A DNA stretch of 5,689 nucleotides from Bacteroidales bacterium (GTDB taxonomy: Bacteria > Bacteroidota > Bacteroidia > Bacteroidales > NBLH01), in contig JALWNR010000217.1 of the NCBI GenBank assembly GCA_027083715.1, positions 1-5,689 on the forward strand. Direction: 5' to 3'. The number at the start of each line of letters is the position of its first letter. Within the stretch, counting starts at the first letter, position 1. The notes under the pieces are model-generated. The model searched no databases and had not been told where the DNA came from. It saw only the letters and a list, made by a program, of their open reading frames with translations. Below are positions 1-5,689 of this stretch, piece after piece. The position numbers were made by a program, and so were the translations under genes.

Positions 1-23
1 GCATAAAAGTTGTGTTTTTTCAT
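1..23 (-). CDS. Possible start of a gene running off the left edge
   Basis: An ATG at 23-21 on the minus strand opens MKKHNFY and continues out of the window. MKK starts are typical of exported proteins in Bacteroidota, and the 80 bp upstream are AT-rich with a 14-bp palindrome, as a promoter region might be. Only seven complete codons are visible, so neither product nor reality can be settled here. Confidence 0.3.
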
Positions 24-481
24 CTGATTGAATTTTAATTAAAATTTAACGATATTTAGTTGTTACATAAAATTTATTGCAAATTTGCAAATAATATTTG
101 AAATTTTCTTATAAAATGAAATGATATAAATCATATTGTTGAACATGTATTATGATTGTATTGTTTTTGTAGTATTGATGTATTATTGAATGCTTTGTGA
201 TTAGTTATTCTTTGATGCATTTCTTTTTTACGAAAAAAATCAGGATAGTATAAATATCTGTAGGATATGTTTCATGTTTGCTGTTTTACATTACCATCAA
301 CAGTTTCGCATATCCACAGTGGCAGTGTTTTTCGCATTTCTGTTTACTATTAACATATTTATTAATCTACTCATATTCAGTCTATTTATTATATTTTACC
401 CACCATTATGTATATGCTGTGTTGAACTAATCGCTGGGGCATGCCGACCACTCATTCTCCTGTTTATTAGAGTCTGTGTCA
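24..481. other. AT-rich stretch with no supported gene
   Basis: No supported coding region is seen. The minus strand is full of stops throughout. A plus-strand frame stays open from 274 to 573 (99 codons), but its translation is a run of Phe, Ile and Leu with no recognisable domain. It has no ribosome-binding signal, and its last third lies antisense to the better-looking broken gene. Positions 24-270 are extremely AT-rich, with two small dyads (77-90 and 121-134). Positions 300-470 are less AT-rich, with a local GC-richer core at about 423-470 containing the palindrome GGCATGCC. No tRNA-like or rRNA-like fold was recognised. Confidence 0.6.
77..90. repeat. 14-bp perfect palindrome TTGCAAATTTGCAA
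   Basis: The sequence is its own reverse complement over 14 bases. It lies 54-67 bp upstream of the possible gene start at 23, a plausible place for a dimeric regulator to bind. The function is inferred only from symmetry and position. In such AT-rich DNA it may be chance, although the GC pairs within it make that less likely than for a pure A/T dyad. Confidence 0.4.
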
Positions 482-780
482 TTATACAAGTAATTCAAAT
501 TGTTGAAACGATTTTAATGAAAATAATTTTAATTCTTCAAATTCAATATTTTCTTCTCGTAATGCACTTTTAAAATATGTATTAAATTCTGGGGATTTAA
601 AAAAATCTCTTAAACTACACCAAGCTCTTTTTTGATTGAATATTATGTCTTTTTTGAAAATTGCAAATTCATTTTCAAAACTGTTGTTTAATATTGCTTT
701 TACTTTTATTGCTCTATTTTATTTCCGTCAAAGTCTGTAATATTTGTTTTAACATTCGTAACTCTCTTTTAAATAATGCC
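482..780 (-). pseudogene. Frame-disrupted small gene of unknown family
   Basis: Two minus-strand frames read as one protein if a single base is skipped near 717-720. The first runs from 780, with a possible ATG at 755, and reads ALFKRELRMLKQILQTLTEI; it then hits an in-frame TAG at 716-714. The second, from 718 to the TAA at 484-482, gives 78 further residues, including FAIFKKDIIFNQKRAWCSL, RDFFKSPEFNTYF, SALREENIEFEEL and FSLKSFQQFELLV. The composition (charged, aromatic, mixed helix-like) and the GAA/AAA/TTT-rich codons are protein-like, unlike the surrounding DNA. Joined, it would be about 90 residues from the ATG. I do not recognise the family. It sits directly downstream of the peptidase terminator hairpin. 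It may be a decayed gene or remnant, an assembly error, or a +1 frameshift at the stop codon (AAA TAG). It has no intact single-frame start. Confidence 0.5.
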
Positions 781-795
781 TAACTCATGTATCCC

Positions 796-822
796 CACCG
801 GATAACTTTCAGTTATCCGGTG
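796..822 (-). terminator. 12-bp perfect hairpin downstream of the peptidase gene
   Basis: The arms CACCGGATAACT and AGTTATCCGGTG pair perfectly around a 3-nt loop, starting 12 bp after the peptidase stop codon. The stem is far more GC-rich than its flanks. No U-tract follows on either strand (minus-strand continuation GGGATACATG), so this is not a textbook intrinsic terminator. It may end transcription with help, or protect the mRNA 3' end. Confidence 0.55.
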
Positions 823-834
823 AGTCAAAATAAA

Positions 835-2961
835 CTATTCTTTTATTCCCAATAAATCTAACATAAAAGCATATTCCAAAGCAGTTTCTTCATATCGTTT
901 AAACCTGCCGGATGCTCCGCCGTGTCCGGTATCCATATTTATGGTAAGCAGCAGTAAATTATCATTGGTTTTCATGTCGCGGAGTTTTGCTACCCACTTG
1001 GTGGGTTCAAAATATTGTACCTGCGAATCGTGCAATCCGGTAGTAACCAACATATTCGGGTAGTTTTGTGCTTTTACATTATCATAAGGTGAATACGAAA
1101 GCATATAATCGTAATATTCTTTATTGTTCGGATTTCCCCATTCATCGTACTCGCTGGTTGTAAGCGGAATACTTGCGTCAAGCATGGTGGTTACCACATC
1201 AACCCAAGGCACTTGTGCAATAATGCCTTTATACAAATCGGGGCGCATATTGGCAATGGCACCCATTAGTAAACCACCTGCACTGCCACCCATTGCAAAC
1301 AATTTATCGGGATTGGTGTATTTTTGCTCAATCAGATACTCTGAGCAAGCGATAAAATCGGTAAAAGTATTTTTCTTTTTCAGCAATTTGCCGTCTTCAT
1401 ACCATTGTCTTCCCATTTCCTGTCCTCCACGAACGTGTGCTATGGCATACACAAAGCCTCTATCGAGCAAACTCAATCGTACAGAGCTGAAATACGGATC
1501 CATACTGTAACCATATGAACCATAAGCATATTGCAGGCAAGGGCTATTTCCGTCTTGCTTAAATTTATCCTTACGATAAACCAATGAAATCGGAATTTTA
1601 GTTCCATCCGAAGCGGTAGCGTATAATCTTTTCGCTTCGTAATTTGCAGGGTCAAAATCGCCTAAAACTTCAGCTTGTTTCAATAATGTTTTTTCTTTGG
1701 TTTTCATATTGAAATCATAAGTAGATGTGGGTGTGGTAAGCGATGTATAACCGTAACGCAAAATTTCCGTATCAAAATCAAGGTTAGTTGTTGTCCATGC
1801 ACTGTATGTTTCCTCGCCAAAATCAATATAATAATCCGATTTGTCTGTTTGGTTGATTACTCTGATTTGGTTTAATCCGTTTTTGCGTTCAGACAGCACC
1901 AGATAGTTTTGGAAAATATCCACATCTTCAAGTAAAACATCTGTACGGTGAGGAATCACCTCTTTCCAGTTTTCTTTCTCTGTTTTTGTATCAGGAGTTT
2001 CCATTAAGCGAAAGTTTTTTGCATCCAAATTGGTTAATACATAAAACTTGTCCTTAAAATGATAAACATTATACTCTAAATCCCGTTCGCGCGGCTGAAA
2101 TACTTTAAATTCCGGATTATCGGCATTTGCATCAGCAAAGCGGTATTCAGTAGATAAGGTACTGGATGAACCAATCATCAGGAACTTTTTCGACTTGGTT
2201 TTATACACATAAGTATCATAAGTTTCATCAGTTTCTTCAAAAATCAGTTTATCATTTTTTTGCTCTGAGCCTAAAGTATGTCTGAGAATTTTGTTTGAAC
2301 GTAAAGTTTCAGGATCTTTTGTTGTGTAATAAAGTGTTTTGTTATCGTTTGACCATGTAGAGCCACCGGTAGTAATTGAAATTTTATCCGGCAATAATTC
2401 TCCTGTTTCCAGATTTTTTACATAAATGGTGTATTTTCTCCTGCTTACCGTATCCACACCAAAGGCAAGGAGTTTGTTGTCTTCGCTTACATTTAAGCCA
2501 ACTACCTGATAATAGGCATAGCCTTTAGCCATTTCGTTTACATTCAGCATGATTTCTTCCTCAGCATCCATACTCCCTTTTTTACGACAATAAATAGGGT
2601 ATTCTCCACCTTTTTCATATCGTACATAGTAAAAATAACCGTTCTTTTTATACGGCACCGAAGAATCATCTTTTTTTATCCGACCAACTATTTCATCAAA
2701 TAGTTTTTTTTGAAGATTTTTTGTATGTACCATAACCGAATCGGTATATGCATTTTCTGCATTCAAATAATCAATTACCTCCGGATTTTCGCGTTCGCGA
2801 ATCCAAAAATAATTATCAATCCGGGTATCTCCGTGAATACTTAATTCCTTTGGGATTTTTTTAGCAACCGGCGGCTGCGGTTTCTTTGTTTCTGTAGTTT
2901 CGTTACAAGCCATACTTGTCCAAATAATAAAGATTAATACTAATAACACTTCCTTTTTCAT
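835..2961 (-). CDS. ptrB: Oligopeptidase B-like S9 family serine peptidase, probable lipoprotein
   Basis: Prolyl-oligopeptidase-clan peptidase expected to cut short peptides after Arg or Lys. The 708-residue protein has an N-terminal extension, a beta-propeller at about 100-440, and a C-terminal alpha/beta hydrolase domain. The catalytic triad is visible: Ser560 in GGSAGG, Asp645 in TTGLHDSQVQY, His680 in DTGHGG. The C-terminal domain is very close to E. coli oligopeptidase B (VRGGQEMGRQWYEDGK, KKKNTFTDF, VPWVDVVTTMLD, YSPYDNV). Glu604 and Asp606 match the acidic P1-site residues E576/E578. Asp488 matches the P2-site D460, but the D462 position is Tyr490. The start at 2961 is chosen because it gives a signal sequence ending in SMAC (Cys19), a weak lipobox without the usual Leu at -3. 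An upstream ATG at 3021 would add 20 residues but lies inside a terminator hairpin. The classical enzyme is cytosolic, so an exported, lipid-anchored form is an inference. It is probably transcribed alone. Confidence 0.94.
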   Translation of the reverse strand: MKKEVLLVLIFIIWTSMACNETTETKKPQPPVAKKIPKELSIHGDTRIDNYFWIRERENPEVIDYLNAENAYTDSVMVHTKNLQKKLFDEIVGRIKKDDSSVPYKKNGYFYYVRYEKGGEYPIYCRKKGSMDAEEEIMLNVNEMAKGYAYYQVVGLNVSEDNKLLAFGVDTVSRRKYTIYVKNLETGELLPDKISITTGGSTWSNDNKTLYYTTKDPETLRSNKILRHTLGSEQKNDKLIFEETDETYDTYVYKTKSKKFLMIGSSSTLSTEYRFADANADNPEFKVFQPRERDLEYNVYHFKDKFYVLTNLDAKNFRLMETPDTKTEKENWKEVIPHRTDVLLEDVDIFQNYLVLSERKNGLNQIRVINQTDKSDYYIDFGEETYSAWTTTNLDFDTEILRYGYTSLTTPTSTYDFNMKTKEKTLLKQAEVLGDFDPANYEAKRLYATASDGTKIPISLVYRKDKFKQDGNSPCLQYAYGSYGYSMDPYFSSVRLSLLDRGFVYAIAHVRGGQEMGRQWYEDGKLLKKKNTFTDFIACSEYLIEQKYTNPDKLFAMGGSAGGLLMGAIANMRPDLYKGIIAQVPWVDVVTTMLDASIPLTTSEYDEWGNPNNKEYYDYMLSYSPYDNVKAQNYPNMLVTTGLHDSQVQYFEPTKWVAKLRDMKTNDNLLLLTINMDTGHGGASGRFKRYEETALEYAFMLDLLGIKE

Positions 2962-2990
2962 AATTAAATTTATTTTAAAGTTAATTTGCA

Positions 2991-3022
2991 CGAAGTTACT
3001 CAATAAAAAAAAGCCATCCAAA
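2991..3022 (-). promoter_or_regulatory. Candidate promoter of the peptidase gene, overlapping the upstream terminator
   Basis: TAACTTCG at 2998-2991 matches TAnnTTTG with one mismatch. A TTTG at 3022-3019 lies 20 bp upstream, the expected distance for the -33 element. The TTTG is made of the loop and first stem base of the terminator hairpin. The arrangement gives a leader of about 25 nt and would make the peptidase independent of the nitrogen genes. In AT-rich DNA such matches occur by chance. Confidence 0.35.
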
Positions 3023-3036
3023 AAGGATGACTTTTT
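3005..3036 (-). terminator. Rho-independent terminator after the porin-like gene
   Basis: On the minus strand the stem AAAAAGTCATCC / GGATGGCTTTTT closes over a TTTTT loop and runs into a T8 tract (complement of 3005-3012). The single imperfect pair is a G-U wobble in minus-strand RNA but would be a C-A mismatch in plus-strand RNA, so the structure is tuned to minus-strand transcription. It starts 29 bp beyond the stop codon of the porin-like gene and separates it from the peptidase gene. Confidence 0.85.
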
Positions 3037-3064
3037 AATATTGAATTAAGGCTGATACTAAATT

Positions 3065-3802
3065 TTAAATTGAAATGACCGCCTGAAACATTACATTTTT
3101 ATTTGCAGGGTTAATAATAAATGCTCCGGATACCGGCAGGTTAAAATTTTGTGTGATTTTGATGTTTTGTGTGGCGTTAATTCCAACATTCACAAAATCA
3201 AAACTATCGGAATAATAGCCTCTAAAAGGAGTAAGTCCGGAAAACAAATGCAATTCGGTATCTTTAATTTTAAAATCATAAGATAACTCAATGTATGTTG
3301 AATACTGAAAATTAGCATCTGCATCTATATCTGCACCTAGAAAAAAAACACCTACCAACAGGTTTAAGGGTAAATTCTCTATTCCTGAAATTTCGATAAT
3401 ACCTTCCAGCCAATGCTGCGTAGTGTTCTTGTTCCAGTCAAGATAATCCGCATACTCGGTTAATACATTTTTCGGGAAAAAATAATCGTTTACCGTAAAA
3501 GTTAAAATCCCGGTATTGTATGAAAGAAATAAATCAATTTCTTGTACGGGCTCATTTCCAAAGGAATAAGACGACCATGTTCCCAAAGTGAAATTTTTAT
3601 ACGAAACAGACATTCCGGGCTGAACTGCCGGAGTTTCGCTTAATTTTTGTCCCCGCCAGATATACCGGCTGACAAAATCAAGATTCATATCAAAACTGAA
3701 ATCTGATAAATCGCTTTGTGATTGAGCGGTTGCCTTAAAATCGGTTATGAAATAAAAAAATACGAAAAAAATAATAAGTATAAAATTTACTTTTTTGCTC
3801 AT
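3065..3802 (-). CDS. Probable outer-membrane beta-barrel protein, TorF/TIGR02001-like putative porin
   Basis: The 245-residue product begins with a strong signal peptide (MSKKVNFILIIFFVFFYFIT, likely cut after ATA or ATAQ at residues 24-27), so it is exported. The mature part alternates polar and hydrophobic residues with many aromatics, as in beta-barrel strands. The early segment FVSRYIWRGQKLSETPAVQP (43-62), then LGTWSSYSFG (73-82) and EIDLFLSYN (88-96), resembles the N-terminal signature of the TIGR02001/TorF putative porin family, in which an R-x-R/W-G turn is followed by PAVQ. This assignment is from memory and no search was run. The length suits a small barrel of about 10-12 strands, but the protein ends in AVISI rather than the common terminal aromatic. 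Such proteins are often encoded beside PII and amt genes, which fits the position here. A palindrome separates it from glnK and a clear terminator follows it. No convincing TAnnTTTG box lies in the 54 bp before the start, so its promoter is unresolved. The substrate is unknown. Confidence 0.7.
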   Translation of the reverse strand: MSKKVNFILIIFFVFFYFITDFKATAQSQSDLSDFSFDMNLDFVSRYIWRGQKLSETPAVQPGMSVSYKNFTLGTWSSYSFGNEPVQEIDLFLSYNTGILTFTVNDYFFPKNVLTEYADYLDWNKNTTQHWLEGIIEISGIENLPLNLLVGVFFLGADIDADANFQYSTYIELSYDFKIKDTELHLFSGLTPFRGYYSDSFDFVNVGINATQNIKITQNFNLPVSGAFIINPANKNVMFQAVISI

Positions 3803-3855
3803 AAATATTAGTTTAGGTTAATGAATTATGTGTTCTCATGCTAAGTTTTAAGAAA

Positions 3856-3885
3856 TTTGGCAGAAAAAATATTTTTTCTGCCAAA
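3856..3885 (-). terminator. 30-bp perfect palindrome after glnK, probable operon terminator
   Basis: The half-arm TTTGGCAGAAAAAAT is followed immediately by its exact reverse complement. The folded RNA would have a GC-containing base (GGCAG/CTGCC), an A/U upper stem and a loop of about 4 nt. It lies 33 bp after the glnK stop codon. On the minus strand the sequence after the hairpin is AAATTTCTT, not a clean U-run, so termination may be partial. An operator role for the downstream porin-like gene is also possible. Confidence 0.6.
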
Positions 3886-3918
3886 AAAAGAAATAATTAA
3901 GTATTTGATGGAAATAGA

Positions 3919-4263
3919 TTATATCGCAGCACTTCCTCTTTCCCCAGTACGAATACGAATAACTTCTTCAAGTGCTTGTATCCAGATTTTTCCATCGCCG
4001 ATTTCCCCATCGCCCTGCGAGCGTGCTGATTTAATTATTGCATCCACAGTAACATCCACAAAGTCATCATTCACTGCAATATCAATACGAACTTTGGGAT
4101 TTAAGTTAGGCACCATTTTTTTTCCGCGATAAATCTCCTCGCGTACTTGTCGTCCAAAACCCGATGCACGGCTAACCGTAATACGCGTAATTTTTACTTC
4201 AATGAGAGCTTCGCGCACCATATCCAATTTTGATTCACTTATAATAGCTGTTATTAATTTCAT
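3919..4263 (-). CDS. glnK: P-II family nitrogen regulatory protein, GlnK-type
   Basis: Small trimeric signalling protein that reads ATP/ADP and 2-oxoglutarate and, when encoded beside amt, usually plugs the ammonium channel. The 114 residues cover the whole fold: beta1 MKLITAII, the GFGRQ element at 35-39 that opens the T-loop, the T-loop at about 38-55, the B-loop with GEIGDGKI at 86-93, and the C-loop VIRIRTGE at 101-108 with the nucleotide-binding Arg103 and Arg105. The T-loop is unusual: it has YRGKKMV where E. coli GlnB has YRGAEYMV. A counterpart of Tyr46 is present (Tyr45), but the uridylylated Tyr51 is absent. GlnD-type modification at the usual site is therefore unlikely (inference). 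The B-loop region carries a short insertion (SQGDGEIGDG) relative to GlnB. No Shine-Dalgarno sequence or promoter is evident in the 22-bp gap after amt, which argues for co-transcription. The symbol glnK rests on the amt linkage; glnB would suit the sequence equally well. Confidence 0.95.
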   Translation of the reverse strand: MKLITAIISESKLDMVREALIEVKITRITVSRASGFGRQVREEIYRGKKMVPNLNPKVRIDIAVNDDFVDVTVDAIIKSARSQGDGEIGDGKIWIQALEEVIRIRTGERGSAAI

Positions 4264-4285
4264 TTTTCAAAGTTTTAATAGATTA

Positions 4286-5629
4286 TTAATTCGGATTTAG
4301 CATACCATAACCTCTTTCTCCGTGGTAAACCGTATCAAGTCCTTTCATTTCTTCAATGTCTCCGGCTCTGAATTTTGTGATTTTATTAACCACAAAAAGA
4401 ATGATAAGTGTAACCACTGCCGTATATGCAATAGCAATAGCTACTGCGGTTATTTGCACACCCAACTGTTGCATTATAGTCCAACTGCCTCCATTAGCAA
4501 CAGCAGCATCAGCCATCCAGCTGTCACGGATAAAAAATACCAGAAAAACTGCTCCGACAATAGCTGCTATTCCGTGAATACCAAATACATCCAGCGTATC
4601 ATCCAGTCTGAATTTGTGCTTCATACTTACAAAAATATAGCTTGCCATCGAAGCAAAAAACCCTAAAATAATAGCCCCCCAAGGTTGTACTACACCGGCA
4701 GCAGGTGTAATAACCACTAATCCTGCTAAAATACCGCTGATAAAGCCTAAAATAGTAGCTTTCCCCTGATGTAAACTTTCGGCAAGAATCCATGCTACGG
4801 CTCCGGCAGCTGCTGCTACCTGAGTTACGGCCAAAGCCTGTGCAGTTGAAAGGCTTGATGACACACTACTTCCGGCATTAAATCCAAACCAGCCCACCCA
4901 CAACAAGCCTGCCCCGATTACTGTCATTACCAAATTATTAGGACGCGTTTGTATGTTTGGAAAACCTCTTCTTTGACCAATAAAAATAGCGGCAACCAAT
5001 CCTGCAACAGCTGCACTAATATGTACAACTGTCCCTCCTGCAAAATCAATAGCACCTCCGGCTCCCATATTGAACAAAAAACCATCTTCTGCCCATACCC
5101 AATGGCATAGCGGATTGTACACAAAGATACCCCAAAGCGCTATAAATAATACATAGGCTTTAAAAGAAACCCGCTCTGCAAAAGCACCGGCAATCAGTGC
5201 CGGAGTAATAATGGCAAATTTTCCCTGAAACATGGAAAAAACATATTCAGGAACTCCTGCTTCCATAATTTTATCATCAATTCCTTTAAGAAAAAAGTAA
5301 TCCGGATTCCAGCCAATCCAACCACCCAAAATATTTGAGCCAAAAGACATACTATAACCCACGGCAACCCACAAAACCGTCATGATACCCATAGCAACAA
5401 AAGTATGCATCATGGTTCCCAGCACATTTTTTGCCCTTACTAAACCGCCGTAAAACATTGCCAAGCCCGGCACCATAAGTAAAACCAATGCTGTGGAAGT
5501 CAGCATCCATGCCGTAGCTCCGCTGTCAACGGGTAAATCTTTTGATGCAATTACATTGGCAAACAGCTTTAAATTGTCTGCAATCATAAAAGCAAATACA
5601 AAAAACATTGTTTTTTTAAACTTTCTCAT
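4286..5629 (-). CDS. amt: Ammonium transporter (Amt/MEP/Rh family)
   Basis: Inner-membrane channel that takes up ammonium; Amt proteins work as trimers. The 447-residue product has the usual family length. Landmarks line up, by alignment from memory, with E. coli AmtB: Phe138 and Phe250 (the F107/F215 gate, in FQGKF and GWFGFNAGS), Trp179 (W148), Asp195 (D160 in AIDFAGGTVVH), the twin pore histidines His203 and His352 (H168/H318), Ser254 (S219) and Asp347 (D313). No key residue is missing. The C-terminal tail keeps the family motif GLD...HGERGY, the region that contacts PII. The N-terminus (MRKFKKTMFFVFAFMIA, then LFANVIAS) looks like a cleavable signal peptide with a cut near residues 24-29, as in many bacterial Amts. 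The start at 5629 is preferred over Met8 because it supplies the basic n-region. A -7 promoter box lies 43-50 bp upstream and the PII gene follows after 22 bp, so the two are very probably co-transcribed. Confidence 0.97.
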   Translation of the reverse strand: MRKFKKTMFFVFAFMIADNLKLFANVIASKDLPVDSGATAWMLTSTALVLLMVPGLAMFYGGLVRAKNVLGTMMHTFVAMGIMTVLWVAVGYSMSFGSNILGGWIGWNPDYFFLKGIDDKIMEAGVPEYVFSMFQGKFAIITPALIAGAFAERVSFKAYVLFIALWGIFVYNPLCHWVWAEDGFLFNMGAGGAIDFAGGTVVHISAAVAGLVAAIFIGQRRGFPNIQTRPNNLVMTVIGAGLLWVGWFGFNAGSSVSSSLSTAQALAVTQVAAAAGAVAWILAESLHQGKATILGFISGILAGLVVITPAAGVVQPWGAIILGFFASMASYIFVSMKHKFRLDDTLDVFGIHGIAAIVGAVFLVFFIRDSWMADAAVANGGSWTIMQQLGVQITAVAIAIAYTAVVTLIILFVVNKITKFRAGDIEEMKGLDTVYHGERGYGMLNPN

Positions 5630-5671
5630 AATTTTTTAGTTGTTGGTTAATAAAAATACAAATATTCGGCA

Positions 5672-5679
5672 CAAAGCTA
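5672..5679 (-). promoter_or_regulatory. Bacteroidota-type -7 promoter box for amt
   Basis: TAGCTTTG on the minus strand matches the Bacteroidota consensus TAnnTTTG exactly and lies 43-50 bp before the amt start codon, predicting a transcript start near 5666 and a leader of roughly 37 nt. The matching -33 TTTG element would fall beyond the right edge, so the promoter cannot be fully confirmed here. Confidence 0.5.
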
Positions 5680-5689
5680 TATATTTTTT

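Noticed and set aside
274..573. Plus-strand 99-codon open frame as a membrane protein gene
   Set aside because: The product is low-complexity Phe/Ile/Leu without a domain, it has no ribosome-binding or promoter signal, and it is partly antisense to a better minus-strand coding signal.
778..784. GCCTAAC as an integron attC core (RYYYAAC), also GTTGAAC at 421-427
   Set aside because: No partner GTTRRRY or RYYYAAC core was found at the required distance and orientation, and no integrase or cassette structure is present.
1124..1510. Plus-strand 128-codon open frame over the peptidase
   Set aside because: It is the reverse-strand shadow of the most conserved part of the peptidase catalytic domain.
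2962..3021. Peptidase start at 3021, 20 residues upstream
   Set aside because: The longer start lies inside the terminator hairpin, upstream of the candidate promoter start point, and would bury the signal sequence behind a non-signal-like extension.
3857..4132. Plus-strand open frame over the PII gene
   Set aside because: It is antisense to an unambiguous PII gene and begins in the palindrome; it has no protein-like features.
5661..5689. Plus-strand CGGCAC as a sigma-54 -24 element near amt
   Set aside because: It points away from amt and lacks the -12 TTGC-type element at the correct spacing; the minus-strand TAnnTTTG box explains the site better.

Overview
The window is AT-rich and reads as Bacteroidota chromosome. 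All convincing genes lie on the minus strand. Shine-Dalgarno sequences are absent before the starts, N-termini of the exported proteins are of the MKK or MSKK type, and at least one promoter box matches the Bacteroidota -7 consensus TAnnTTTG. No phage, CRISPR, rRNA or tRNA signal was seen, and the order or species cannot be fixed from the sequence alone.

In transcription order, right to left: an ammonium channel gene (amt, 5629-4286) with a good -7 box at 5672-5679 just inside the right edge; 22 bp later a PII signalling protein (glnK, 4263-3919); then a 116-bp gap holding a 30-bp perfect palindrome, the probable operon terminator. Next is a signal-peptide-bearing beta-barrel protein resembling the TorF/TIGR02001 putative porins (3802-3065), closed by a clear intrinsic terminator at 3005-3036. 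After that comes an oligopeptidase B type S9 serine peptidase with a lipoprotein-like N-terminus (2961-835), followed by a 12-bp perfect hairpin at 796-822.

The left 780 bp hold no intact gene. At 780-482 (minus) is a protein-like but frame-disrupted unrecognised gene. Positions 24-481 are AT-rich and mostly without coding signal, with two small dyads. At the extreme left edge an ATG at 23 opens a possible minus-strand gene (MKKHNFY...) that runs out of the window.

Functionally the right half is a nitrogen-acquisition module: an Amt trimer in the inner membrane, its PII gatekeeper, and possibly an outer-membrane porin serving the same uptake route. The peptidase is probably an independent transcription unit that cleaves peptides after Arg or Lys. 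Nothing here is a clearly new system. The most useful leads are the Tyr51-less T-loop of PII, the porin-like neighbour, the exported oligopeptidase B, and the broken small gene.
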